NCBI RefSeq assembly: GCF_000970025.1
Contig: NZ_CP009528.1
Coordinates: 2,591,168 to 2,655,167 of the forward strand
DNA: 64,000 bases
Direction of reading: 5' to 3'
Source of the DNA: Methanosarcina barkeri MS
GTDB lineage: Archaea; Halobacteriota; Methanosarcinia; Methanosarcinales; Methanosarcinaceae
Shown: piece after piece, positions 35,972-44,299 of the stretch
Position numbering within the stretch: the stretch's first letter is position 1
Layout of the letters: each line of letters begins with the position of its first letter
Made by a program: the position numbers and the translations under genes
The notes under the pieces: model-generated
Database searches by the model: none
The model's input: the letters and a program-made list of their open reading frames with translations, nothing else
What the model was told of the DNA's origin: nothing

Positions 35972-36548
35972 ACTCTTCGTTCTCTGAATTTTTGTAGAAA
36001 AGCTAGTTAGAAACAAAAAAGAGCTGTTAGGAAGAAGTTACAGGAAGCAAAAGAGATTCAGAATAACGACTGATATCAAGTATTTCAAGAGTAAAAGCTG
36101 AAAAAGTTCAGATTCCTCTTTTTCTTTTCAAAAATATCCCGCACTTACAATAGTCCAATCCTTCACAGTATTTGCCTTCTTTCTGGAAATGTGGACATGA
36201 ATTACGGTATTTGCATTTAGTATTTATTATTAAAGATAGTATATGCATTTTTACACCTCCCCACCTATAGTAAATACTCTATCCAAATATTTAAAATGTG
36301 ACTTTATTCTTATTTTCCTGATATCCCAAATATGTAGGTCCCAATTTTCAGGCCTTTAACAATTAGGTAGGGCTACGATTATCATCAGGATGGTTATCTT
36401 GAGGATAGGAGGCCGATTGTTATCCTTTTCATAGTAAGAGCTCCACAGTTATCTTCAAGCTGATTGTCTTGCTGATAAGTATAGAATATTCATAAAAAAG
36501 GATTCAAAAGCTAAACAGACAGAGTCTCAAAAATCAAAAATTTATTTT
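35972..36548. other. intergenic region, no gene recognised
   Basis: AT-rich sequence between the MITE cluster and the broken chaB. On the minus strand a Cys-rich frame around 36120-36260 (CKYRNSCPHFQKEGKYCEGLDYCKCG, broken up) hints at a small zinc-binding protein of the kind encoded in many methanogens, but it has no clear ribosome site. I do not call it a gene. Confidence 0.3.
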
Positions 36549-36765
36549 TTATTCAGTTTTTTTAGAATCTTCTTCATATACTTTCTCCACCACGCTCCAG
36601 ACAACCTTGTGGGCAGTTTCTTCTCTTGTAGTCCCTCTCCGTCATTCGGAAGGTTCTTTATATTCTTCCCAGTATTCTCCCCAGACGCTATTGAAAGCTT
36701 TCCTGTAAATGTCCTGTCCATGTTACAGCAGTTTTCCCTAACCGTTTTTGTGTCTCACTTAAAAC
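36549..36765 (-). pseudogene. broken chaB-family gene
   Basis: On the minus strand one frame reads HGQDIYRKAFNSVWGEYWEE, YKEPSE, a TGA, then RRGTTREETAHKVVWSVVEK and VYEEDSKKTE with TAA at 36549-36551. This is the ChaB core (H-x-Q-x-I-Y-x-x-A-F-N, then R-E-E-T-A-H-K-V-x-W). There are also TAG and TAA codons in the upstream part, and no start. At least three in-frame stops make it a decayed gene. ChaB proteins are small and of uncertain function (once linked to cation transport). Confidence 0.7.
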
Positions 36766-36994
36766 AGAGTAGATATAGAGTTACGAAAAACCAGAATATG
36801 TGTAAAAGAGGTCTTATGCAATTAAATAAATGAAAAATAATAAAATGTAATATAATTTAATATAAAGATTATAATGTTCTATTTTTTCCATACTACAGAT
36901 TTACAAATGCAATGAAAATAACACATTTTCTTCAGATAGCGTTTTAACCGAACACAAATTGTCTATTTTACTGGTTTTTACTTGCGAGTTCATG

Positions 36995-37255
36995 CTAACA
37001 TATGGCCACTGAAGGCTTTTTAATGCTGTTATTCTCCCTGGTATTCCCGGAAGTGATTTCGGTTATTTTGAAATACGGCAACCCTTTGATGGCCAGATGG
37101 GCCATAGCATCTTCAATATCCAGAGAAGGTTCCTTTATTTTGTCCGGGCTTGCTATGGCGTTGAGCAACTCCGCAAGAGCAGGGCTGTTCGAACTCCACG
37201 TGCCATCGCTCCGGGTCTCGGCTTTAAAAATTTGCCATTCGATTTTAACTGACAT
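36995..37255 (-). CDS. small protein of unknown function
   Basis: An 86-residue protein beginning MSVKIEWQIFKAETRSDGTW. ATG 37255 is chosen because GGGGGAG lies 6 bases upstream on the minus strand; the frame extends 15 codons further but without a ribosome site. The rest (LAELLNAIASPDKIKEPSLDIEDAMAHLAIKGLPYFKITEI) suggests an alpha/beta fold with no TM segment. The good ribosome site and ordinary composition support a real gene, even though no family is recognised. Confidence 0.65.
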   Translation of the reverse strand: MSVKIEWQIFKAETRSDGTWSSNSPALAELLNAIASPDKIKEPSLDIEDAMAHLAIKGLPYFKITEITSGNTRENNSIKKPSVAIC

Positions 37256-37962
37256 AGTGCTCCCCCTATCAAATGTGCATTGTCTATTTGGACTGCGCAC
37301 TTAATAAAACAAAAGCTAGTAGTTATCAAATTTAATTATTTTTATAAGCTTTTGCTTATAATGTTATACTAGTCTTATATTGACCTTCTATATATAGCTC
37401 AACTTTCTAACTAAAAATCCAACCTTTTGAGGCGGAATAGAAAGACGGAAAGCGGCTTCTCTATTAAAAAACATGCAATCTTGCATATTCAAATCATGGT
37501 TGAACAGGCTTAGAATGTGTCGAAGAATTATACGGAATCTATGGACAAAACTCATAAACTTAATCGAAAAACAATAGGATTAGTCTGTTAAATATCTAAG
37601 GTGTAAATTTAAGTTATAATTTTTACTGTACTTGATTTTATAGATTAAGTGCTTATCTCATAGGGGAAAGTACTATTTTTTAGGTCAAAGTGTACCTGAA
37701 TTTCGGAAAAATTGCGACATGAGAAAAATTGCGATATGAGAAAAATTACGATATGAGAAAAATTACGATATGAGAAAAATTACGATATGGATTTCAAGTT
37801 AACATTACCAATTATCCAATTGTAAAAATGACTTGAATATTAAGACAGTTTAGGAACTAATTGTTAGGCGTCATCATTGATTATTGATGAATTCTGACTG
37901 CTTTTTAAGCTCGTAATGATTATAAAAATTGATATGTTGCCACTTAATACAGGAAACCTGTT
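37256..37962. other. intergenic region with a 17-bp satellite
   Basis: No gene. It contains five head-to-tail copies of aaaaattgcgatatgag (37707-37790) and AT-rich single-copy sequence on both sides. Confidence 0.5.
37707..37790. repeat. five tandem 17-bp repeats
   Basis: The unit aaaaattgcgatatgag is repeated with one or two base changes (gcgacatgag in the first, tacgatatgag in the later copies). Spacerless; not a CRISPR. No flanking gene within 200 bp. Confidence 0.85.
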
Positions 37963-38165
37963 TTAGCAAACCCGAATTTTAAGCCTCATCGCTTTTACGG
38001 GTCTGGCACTCCTGTTAAAAAACTCTTTTAACTTACTATTTTTCGTTTTTGCTGCTGCCTGAGCAACCTGTGGCAATCCCGATAAGATCATTACACCACT
38101 CTTGCCAAATATATCTGTCAGCACATTCTTAAGAGAATTCCAGCAATTGGGTTTAAACTGATGAT
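37963..38165 (-). pseudogene. IS110-like transposase fragment
   Basis: A minus-strand frame reading SLKNVLTDIFGKSGVMILSGL, then AKTKNSKLKEFF. The L-x-D-I-F-G-x-S-G-x-x-I-L-x-G-L pattern is the start of the second domain of IS110-type transposases. Nothing of the catalytic N-terminus or the last third is present, so it is a short relic. Its Met at 38214 is not a true start. Confidence 0.55.
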
Positions 38166-38267
38166 ATGTGTTATTTAGAAGATTTCTACATAGCTGAAAA
38201 CTCAAATGCTTCAAAAAGAAGCCCGGAAAAAGAGAAAATGTACATAACTAAATTTAGCTATGTGTTT

Positions 38268-38711
38268 TTATATATCTTCGGACTGCCAGAATTTCGATTT
38301 TTTGATGTACGTTTCAATCTTTTCAGCATCCCATACACCTTCCATTCGGGACAAATTAGAAGCACGATCAGCAAATTTTAAGACGACCCCACGTATAGAA
38401 CGCAGATGAGGGAAATACCACCCTGTGTCATCTTCTTTTCTTTCATGTGTGACTTCAAGAATGAGGTCTGCGACATCTTTTCCAAATGTGGCAGCTAACC
38501 TTTCATATGTTGTGTCGGTGTATTCTAACGTGTCATGAAGTAGAGCAGCTGCCTGCAGTTCAAAGTCATTAGGGTAAAGTATTTTGACAATTTCATAAAC
38601 CTGCCAGCAGTGGGCCATAAAATAGTCATTTCCTGCATCATCATATTGCTCAGCATGTGCTTTCGTGCCAAATTCGATTGCTTGCCTAATTGTCATGTTT
38701 ATGTTGTTCAT
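38268..38711 (-). CDS. HD-domain phosphohydrolase, Mesh1/RelA-hydrolase-like
   Basis: A 147-residue single-domain protein. Metal ligands are in the order and spacing of the (p)ppGpp hydrolase half of RelA/SpoT and of Mesh1: H34, H59-D60 (LLHDTLEYT, compare HDVVEDT) and D115 (LKFADRASNL, compare KLADRLHNM). No synthetase domain is present. It may degrade (p)ppGpp or another pyrophosphorylated nucleotide; archaeal substrates are unsettled. GTGAT, complementary to the 16S rRNA end, lies just upstream of ATG 38711; a second Met follows at codon 6. The gene is isolated. Confidence 0.85.
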   Translation of the reverse strand: MNNINMTIRQAIEFGTKAHAEQYDDAGNDYFMAHCWQVYEIVKILYPNDFELQAAALLHDTLEYTDTTYERLAATFGKDVADLILEVTHERKEDDTGWYFPHLRSIRGVVLKFADRASNLSRMEGVWDAEKIETYIKKSKFWQSEDI

Positions 38712-39089
38712 TCATATCACTTTTGCGCTATTAATTAAGGTAATTGGCTCATATATATACCTCTTATTCAATAATCAAACTATCAAAGATCAGAAAATCA
38801 TCACAGACTCTAAATTAGTGTGAAAATTGAATAGTTTGAGAGTTTACATAGAAAGTTTATGTAAACGCTTAACAAAAATAAGTTTATAGAGTTTGTATAT
38901 ATTTTCCAAAATCACCCCAATTCAGTAAAACAGGATTTAAAAAGCATGGTTATGTTAGCTTTGGGAATATTTAAGCTTTCTAAACTTGCTTCTTGGTAAA
39001 GTACATAAGAGTAATTTAAATGAGAAGGAAGAAGAAATTTAGAATAGAGAGTTTGCTTTTAGCAATGCTTTTAGAAATATTACTTCTAT

Positions 39090-39223
39090 GACTCAGTACC
39101 AAAATCCAGTGATAAATGTAAAATTCAAAATCAATAGATTTTGGAACAGAGCCTTCTACGAATCAGTATCAAAATCCAGTTAGGAACATAAAATAAAAAA
39201 TCACTAGATTTTGTAATTGGTCC
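39090..39223. repeat. two diverged tandem copies of an inverted-repeat element
   Basis: gactcagtaccaaaatccagt ... atagattttggaacagagcc (39090-39153) is followed by cagtatcaaaatccagt ... ctagattttgtaattggtc (about 39166-39223). Each copy has inverted ends around 60 bp. A third right end, actagattttggaacagagtc, is at 39430-39450. Together they look like a small MITE and its remnants. Confidence 0.55.
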
Positions 39224-39305
39224 CAATCCTTGAAATACAATTTTTGGATTGAAGTCTTTAGATATCGAATATTGATATCGAATATTGATTTTGATGAAAA
39301 CCTGA

Positions 39306-39398
39306 TTCTTCTTGCTAATTCTTCTTGCTAATTCTTCTTGCTAATTCTTCTTGCTAATTCTTCTTGCTAATTCTTCTTGCTAATTCTTCTTGCTAATT
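39306..39398. repeat. seven tandem 13-bp repeats (ttcttcttgctaa)
   Basis: Perfect head-to-tail copies of ttcttcttgctaa. The tract lies just beyond the stop of the Mrr-like gene (39447, minus strand). Confidence 0.9.
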
Positions 39399-39446
39399 CA
39401 GATTTTCAATCAAGAAATGCAAAAATTACTAGATTTTGGAACAGAG

Positions 39447-39884
39447 TCAAGTATATGCTTCCTTAATGATTTTTGTAAGCTCGTCTCTGTCAATTAAACC
39501 TATACTATTAGCTTTAGCCAATTCAATTGCAGAATTTGTAAAATAGTTATTCGTAACTACCAAACCTTCAGTACATTTGTATAAAGCTTTAGATGCTACA
39601 ACTTCCTGTACTGCTTTATTTGAAACTTTACTTGAATACCGTTTAACTTGAACAGCAATTTTTATCATATCTTTTGATAAAATAAGATCTGCACCTTGAT
39701 CGCCTGTTCTTTTGGTCCCCTTTACTGAATATCCTAAGTTTTCAAAAACAGCCTTCAAAAAGTTTTCAAAATCCTCACCTTCCATCACATCTATCTTAGT
39801 TAATGTTACATTTATATCTCTTGACCCGCTTATTTCGGGTCTCTTAAAGACTCTTAGGAAATACATTGATGAAAACACAATCAT
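39447..39884 (-). CDS. Mrr-like restriction endonuclease-fold protein
   Basis: A 145-residue protein. Residues 34-145 form a PD-(D/E)xK nuclease domain of the Mrr/type IV restriction kind: EGEDFENFLKAVFENLGY helix, then GDQGADLIL (D66) and VQVKRY (Q79, K81), the typical G-x-D ... Q-x-K pair. The first 12 residues are partly hydrophobic and may be a short membrane segment or may not be translated (Met34 is possible). Family members cut modified DNA or take part in DNA maintenance. It is divergent from a methyltransferase gene 48 bp away; that enzyme shows no DNA-methylase motif, so a restriction-modification pair is not supported. Confidence 0.82.
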   Translation of the reverse strand: MIVFSSMYFLRVFKRPEISGSRDINVTLTKIDVMEGEDFENFLKAVFENLGYSVKGTKRTGDQGADLILSKDMIKIAVQVKRYSSKVSNKAVQEVVASKALYKCTEGLVVTNNYFTNSAIELAKANSIGLIDRDELTKIIKEAYT

Positions 39885-39932
39885 TATCGTGATACCACAA
39901 AAGATTTAAGAAATTATCTCTGTGAGGGTTTT

Positions 39933-40685
39933 ATGGTAGAATCACCAATTTTTGAGATATTTGATGGATTGCCCAGACAGGGTCCGGGTAATAACAAGTG
40001 TACTGAAAAAGCCTTTAATTTGCTTTCTCCCCTTCCTGCAGGCACTAAGATCCTTGACATTGGTTGCGGTGTGGGTATGCAGACAATACATCTTGCGAAG
40101 ATCTGCAACGACTGTCACATTACTGCAACTGACATTTACCAGCCTTTTCTGGATAAACTGATGGAAAATGCAGTTAAAGAAGGACTTGATGATAGGATTA
40201 CCACGGTTTGTGCTTCCATGGATGACCTGCCTTTTGAAGCAGGAGAATTCGACATCATCTGGTCAGAGGGCTCTATCTTTGTCATTGGTTTTGAAAAAGG
40301 ACTTAGCTACTGGAAACAGTTTCTGAAAGATGAGGGTTATATAGCACTAACAGAAAGCACATGGTTCACGGATGAACCTTCTTCGGAAGTGCTTCAATTC
40401 TGGCAGGACTGTTATCCTGATATCAAGAGCATACCTGACACTGAAAAAGTTATCATGGCAGCAGGATATGATCTCATTGACCGCTTTAAACTGCCAGCTT
40501 CTACCTGGTACGATTTTTACTCCAATCTGGAAAAAAGAGTTGATGACATCAGTGATAACTATAAAGGAAACACCGATGCAGAAACGATACTTAGTTTTAA
40601 CAGAAAAGAGATAAAGATCTTCAGAGAACACCCAGATGAATATGGTTATACGTTCTTCATTTTACAGAAGAACACAAATAAATGA
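39933..40685 (+). CDS. SAM-dependent class I methyltransferase, small-molecule type
   Basis: A 250-residue methyltransferase. Motif I ILDIGCGVGMQT is at residues 40-51, motif II acidic residue in ATDIYQPFL and motif IV in FDIIWSEGSI. No DPPY or NPPY motif, so DNA adenine or cytosine methylation is unlikely. After the TGA stop the same frame stays open for another 23 codons to a TAA (40755-40757), a hydrophilic tail (VTDEQLNDPETQKEIKAAIKEE) that looks protein-like; the ancestral protein may have been longer. Start ATG 39933, with gtgagggttttatgg before it. Substrate not determined. Confidence 0.85.
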   Translation: MVESPIFEIFDGLPRQGPGNNKCTEKAFNLLSPLPAGTKILDIGCGVGMQTIHLAKICNDCHITATDIYQPFLDKLMENAVKEGLDDRITTVCASMDDLPFEAGEFDIIWSEGSIFVIGFEKGLSYWKQFLKDEGYIALTESTWFTDEPSSEVLQFWQDCYPDIKSIPDTEKVIMAAGYDLIDRFKLPASTWYDFYSNLEKRVDDISDNYKGNTDAETILSFNRKEIKIFREHPDEYGYTFFILQKNTNK

Positions 40686-41536
40686 CCTGTTACTGATGAA
40701 CAATTAAATGATCCAGAAACTCAAAAAGAAATCAAAGCAGCAATCAAAGAAGAATAATATCTAATATCGTATATGTGGTGACTTGCTCATAACAAGCAGG
40801 TCACATCCGAATACAAACCGTTTTTAATTTGATTTTTTGCTCTACTACTCGTCCCCACTTGTGCGATTTGTCAACAGCATTTTTTCCCAGTCTGGCAAGT
40901 TCAATGATTGATTTTTTTCTCTGAGTTTATAAAAAATATTATTAATGAAAGGTCATAATTCTCTAATCTTGTTAGAAAGAAGCATTGAGAGTAAAGTTTT
41001 CCGCCAACACCTTCACCACACCTATTTCATAGTTCAGTTTTTTATCTTTCCTTATGTTAAGGTCTGGTATCAAATGGGTTCGTGGGTTTGAATATCATGC
41101 CTCGCACTAAGTTTTGGGGATATAGGTAACTTGAATTTTTTGTACGCTAGTGCAAGATTTATGCACAACCTCTTATTTTAGAAAGTTGCCTTAACAAATT
41201 CATAGTTCCCTTTTTTTAAAAAGTTGTCCTAGCCAAAAATCACCCTATTTCTATAGAGTCAGTTTAATAAAAAAATCAGATTTTTTGTACGCTGTTTTGT
41301 GAGATTTACACACAACAGTTTTTCAAAAGTTGCCCTACTCAAATTTAATTCTTTTTTATAATTTCTATCTGGATAAAAACAGTATAACTTTTTGTACTCT
41401 AGTGTAAGTTTACGCGTAACCTCTCTTCAAAATTTGCGGAAAATTGAAATTGATTAAATTTAATAAATAAAATAAGACAATTTTTTTAGATTAGTATCTA
41501 AATTAGGGGCATAAATAAATCTAAAATATACAAAAA
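40686..41536. other. intergenic region with three long diverged repeats
   Basis: After the open tail of the methyltransferase (to 40757) there is no gene. Three related segments start near 41136, 41281 and 41388, each tttttgtac(g/t)ct followed by tagtg(c/t)aag-tttac(a/g)c-(c/t)aacctct and ending in aaagttgcc or its variant. They are direct repeats of about 55 bp at unequal spacing. A repeated RNA or mobile-element remnant is possible. Confidence 0.45.
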
Positions 41537-43666
41537 TTAAAGTAGATATTTCTTCTGTATAATAGTGAATATGATGCTTCCAACTACTGTAGCAATAATA
41601 CCACTAATAATCGGATGTTCTAAGATCAATTTCAATATTGTAGAGGAACTAGGCGGTTGAGCTGTATCTTTAGAAGTGCTAATATTACTCCCATTAGAAT
41701 TAACTATAAAATTATTTTCATTACCATGAACTTCTATCGATACTTTATGTTCTTTCGGTATTTGCCCAATTATATATGACAAAATTTGAAACTTCTCTGT
41801 AAAGTCTTTTTCAATTCTCATTAAGTCAATTTTGTTAAGAATGTATTCATTTTCAGGAAAATCTGATACTAGATTTTTCAAGGCGTAAGTAAGATCTTCT
41901 ATGTTTTGGGTCATTTTTTCGGGGCTACTTATTTCCCATTTTTGAACTTCCTTATTGATTGTACAAGCAATCTCTGCTTCAGGAGTTCCAACAGATTCTT
42001 TACATGCAATCTTTGCTTTCTTTTGGATCTCTTCGAGAAGCTCTTTTAGGTTTTTATTTAGAATAGGTAAGCCTTTTTGTAAAGTTATTGTTGCAAAAGG
42101 TGCTGTTTCTTCGGCATCTTTCATGAGTTCTGCAGCACGATCACAGTATTTTCTGTAAAAATTAAGCTCATCTTTTTTTGCCTCGAAGTCTAGATTTTCC
42201 AGCTTCTGAACGGTTTTTAAAGCATTTGCAAGATTTTCAACAGCTTCAAAAAGAGTTTCTTTGCTCTTAGAACCTTTAATCGCATCTTTAGCTTCTGTCA
42301 GATATTTGCCTACCTCTTCTTTTGCTTCTTGTCTTCTGAAAATTATCGAATGAAACGAGCGATAAAAAGGAAGACAAAACTGAGCTGGATTTTCAAATTC
42401 ATTGGATGATTGTTTAGATGCTTTCTCAAAAAAACTAATTGCATTTTCCAGTTTTTCTTTATAACTTTCCTCGTTTTCTGCCCGGGAGGCCTTGAATATG
42501 GAGACTTTTCCAAGAGCATAATTCGCTCGTAAACACACCAAGCTGCTTCGGTCGGAGGTTAATTTAATTAAATCATTCCATGCTTGTTGTTGATCTGGTA
42601 CTTGAGAAACCATGTAACTAAGGACCCAGACCGCAGTAGGCCTCAGATCATTGCTTTCATCAGCAGCAAATTTTATTAATTCATTCCATGGCTGTTGTTT
42701 ATCAGGCAAATCAGAATATATATACCTAAGGATTTGAAAAGCCCAATATTTCACATTATCGTCTTGATCAGTGAGGAGTCTAATTAAGTCATTGTATGCC
42801 TGTTGCTTATCTGGCACGTCAGAAAATACATCCATTAGAACTTTAGCGGGCCACACTTTCACTTCATCGTCTTGATCAGTGAGGAGTCTAATTAAGTCAT
42901 TGTATGCCTGTTGCTTATCTGGCACGTCAGAAAATATAGTCGTAAGAGTTTCAGCGGCGTACGTTCTCACATTACGATCTTGATCAGTGATAAGTCTAAT
43001 TAAGTCATAGTATGCCTGTTGTTTATCTGGCACGTCAGAAAATACATCCATTAGAACTTTAGCGGGCCATGCTTTCACTTCGTCGTTTTGATCAGTGAGG
43101 AGTCTAATTAAGTCATTGTATGCCTGTTGCTTATCTGGCACGTCAGAAAATATAGTTTTAAGAATGTAAGAGGCATATGTTCTTACTTTGCGGTTTTGAT
43201 CAGTGATAAGTCTAATTAAGTCATTGTATGCCTGTTGCTTATCTGGCACGTCAGAAAATACATCCATTAAAACTTTAGCGGGCCAAGATTTCACTTCATC
43301 GTCTTGATCAGTGAGGAGTCTAATTAAGTCATTGTATGCCTGTTGCTTATCTGGCACGTCAGAAAATATAGTCGTAAGAGTTTCAGCGGCGCACGTTCTC
43401 ACATTACGATCTTGATCATTGATAAGTCTAATCAAATCATTGCATATTTTTTGTTTATCTGGCACGTCAGGAAATATAGTTATAAGAGTTTGAGAGGCCC
43501 GCGATTTCATGTCATTGTTCTGATTAATGATAAGCCTAATCAAGTCACTGCATGCCTGTCGCTTATCTGACAATTGTGAAAAGTTAGTTAATTGATCTAA
43601 CGCCTTTATACGTTTTTCTGGATTTTCGCTAAGATATTGAGCATTAATCTCCTCTTGGTCTTTCAA
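41537..43666 (-). CDS. HEAT-repeat protein with coiled coil and C-terminal membrane anchor
   Basis: A 709-residue protein. Residues about 20-390 are ten HEAT-type repeats of 36 residues (VPDKQQAYNDLIRLLTDQ and an adjoining helix). Two versions alternate, one ending WPAKVLMDVFSD and one ending YAAETLTTIFSD, so the true unit is a 72-residue (216-bp) super-repeat with near-identical DNA. Residues 400-650 are predicted coiled coil (KEKLENAISFFEKAS and on). The C-terminus is a Ser/Thr linker and one TM helix (HPIISGIIATVVGSIIFTII) ending KKYLL: a tail anchor with the bulk in the cytoplasm. Partner unknown. No operon neighbour. Confidence 0.85.
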   Translation of the reverse strand: MKDQEEINAQYLSENPEKRIKALDQLTNFSQLSDKRQACSDLIRLIINQNNDMKSRASQTLITIFPDVPDKQKICNDLIRLINDQDRNVRTCAAETLTTIFSDVPDKQQAYNDLIRLLTDQDDEVKSWPAKVLMDVFSDVPDKQQAYNDLIRLITDQNRKVRTYASYILKTIFSDVPDKQQAYNDLIRLLTDQNDEVKAWPAKVLMDVFSDVPDKQQAYYDLIRLITDQDRNVRTYAAETLTTIFSDVPDKQQAYNDLIRLLTDQDDEVKVWPAKVLMDVFSDVPDKQQAYNDLIRLLTDQDDNVKYWAFQILRYIYSDLPDKQQPWNELIKFAADESNDLRPTAVWVLSYMVSQVPDQQQAWNDLIKLTSDRSSLVCLRANYALGKVSIFKASRAENEESYKEKLENAISFFEKASKQSSNEFENPAQFCLPFYRSFHSIIFRRQEAKEEVGKYLTEAKDAIKGSKSKETLFEAVENLANALKTVQKLENLDFEAKKDELNFYRKYCDRAAELMKDAEETAPFATITLQKGLPILNKNLKELLEEIQKKAKIACKESVGTPEAEIACTINKEVQKWEISSPEKMTQNIEDLTYALKNLVSDFPENEYILNKIDLMRIEKDFTEKFQILSYIIGQIPKEHKVSIEVHGNENNFIVNSNGSNISTSKDTAQPPSSSTILKLILEHPIISGIIATVVGSIIFTIIQKKYLL

Positions 43667-43947
43667 CTGCCTGACACCATAAGTCCCGATATAACTTAAT
43701 ACTTAAAACGATTTCTTTTTCTTTTTGGAATTTAATGAGCAATATTTACAAAAAAAGAATTTGAAAAGAATTAAGTTTTTTGTGAAATTCAATTTAATTT
43801 TTCTTCCCTGTACCCAATTTTACAGACTTTTACAATCTCTCTTGATGACGTTTTACTATTTTACTGTAAATTTTACCTTTTTTACTTTTACAGTAAAAAC
43901 ATACGTATTTTTACATTTTTCAGTAAAATGTATACATATTTTTACTT
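43667..43947. other. AT-rich region with dyads, no gene
   Basis: It contains a 11-bp dyad (tttactgtaaa 43860-43870, tttacagtaaa 43887-43897) and a further ttcagtaaaatg. This is the 5' flank of the HEAT gene (minus strand). A plus-strand frame here is low-complexity and not supported. Confidence 0.4.
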
Positions 43948-44229
43948 TTAATTTGAAACCAATGCTTCCCATTTATTCACTCTTTCCAGAACATGGCTGT
44001 TAAAAGTAAATGAGTTATCTGACTTGGCATTCTGCTTCATATAGTGTAAAGTTCCTTTAGAAAATTCTAACTTCTTCCAGTCAACATAAGAAATACTCAG
44101 GATTTTTTGCTTTACGTCATAAGAATTAATTCTCTCAATTTCATATTCAGGCTTAACAAAATCTATTTTTTCCTTCTTGTTTGTGAGATAATGGGCTAAT
44201 TCTCTTACCTTAAGAAAAATAATATAGCT
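43948..44229 (-). pseudogene. fragment resembling the C-terminus of Cas1
   Basis: The minus-strand frame, closed at TAA 43948-43950, reads VRELAHYLTNKKEKIDF, then KPEYEIERINSYDVKQKILS, ISYVDWKKLEFSKGTLHYMK, QNAKSDNSFTFNSHVLERVN and KWEALVSN. The pattern I-S-Y-x-x-x-K-K-L-x-F-S-K-G-T-L-H-Y-x-K-x-N-A-K is what I associate with the last 90 residues of archaeal Cas1 proteins. An in-frame TAG stands just upstream, and the catalytic domain is absent. There is no CRISPR array nearby. The identification rests on motif memory and needs a search. Confidence 0.5.
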
Positions 44230-44299
44230 CCATGTGCTTTTTTTCCCTGGTAACTAACCTTTTTATTCAGCACATTGGAGAACTCATTAACAATCTTTC

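Larger units (their letters stand above)
38712..39446. other. intergenic region with hairpin and two repeat types
   Basis: It includes a perfect 9-bp hairpin (gtttacata 38842-38850, tatgtaaac 38858-38866), the caaaatccagt repeats (39090-39223) and a 13-bp satellite (39306-39398). No gene is seen. Confidence 0.5.

Noticed and set aside
36609-36833. Plus-strand 74-codon frame
   Set aside because: It is the shadow of the broken chaB gene on the other strand.
39447-40685. Restriction-modification pair
   Set aside because: The methyltransferase has no DNA-methylase catalytic motif (no DPPY/NPPY or PC).
43725-44003. Plus-strand 92-codon frame
   Set aside because: Its second half is the shadow of the Cas1-like fragment on the other strand and the first half is AT-rich.
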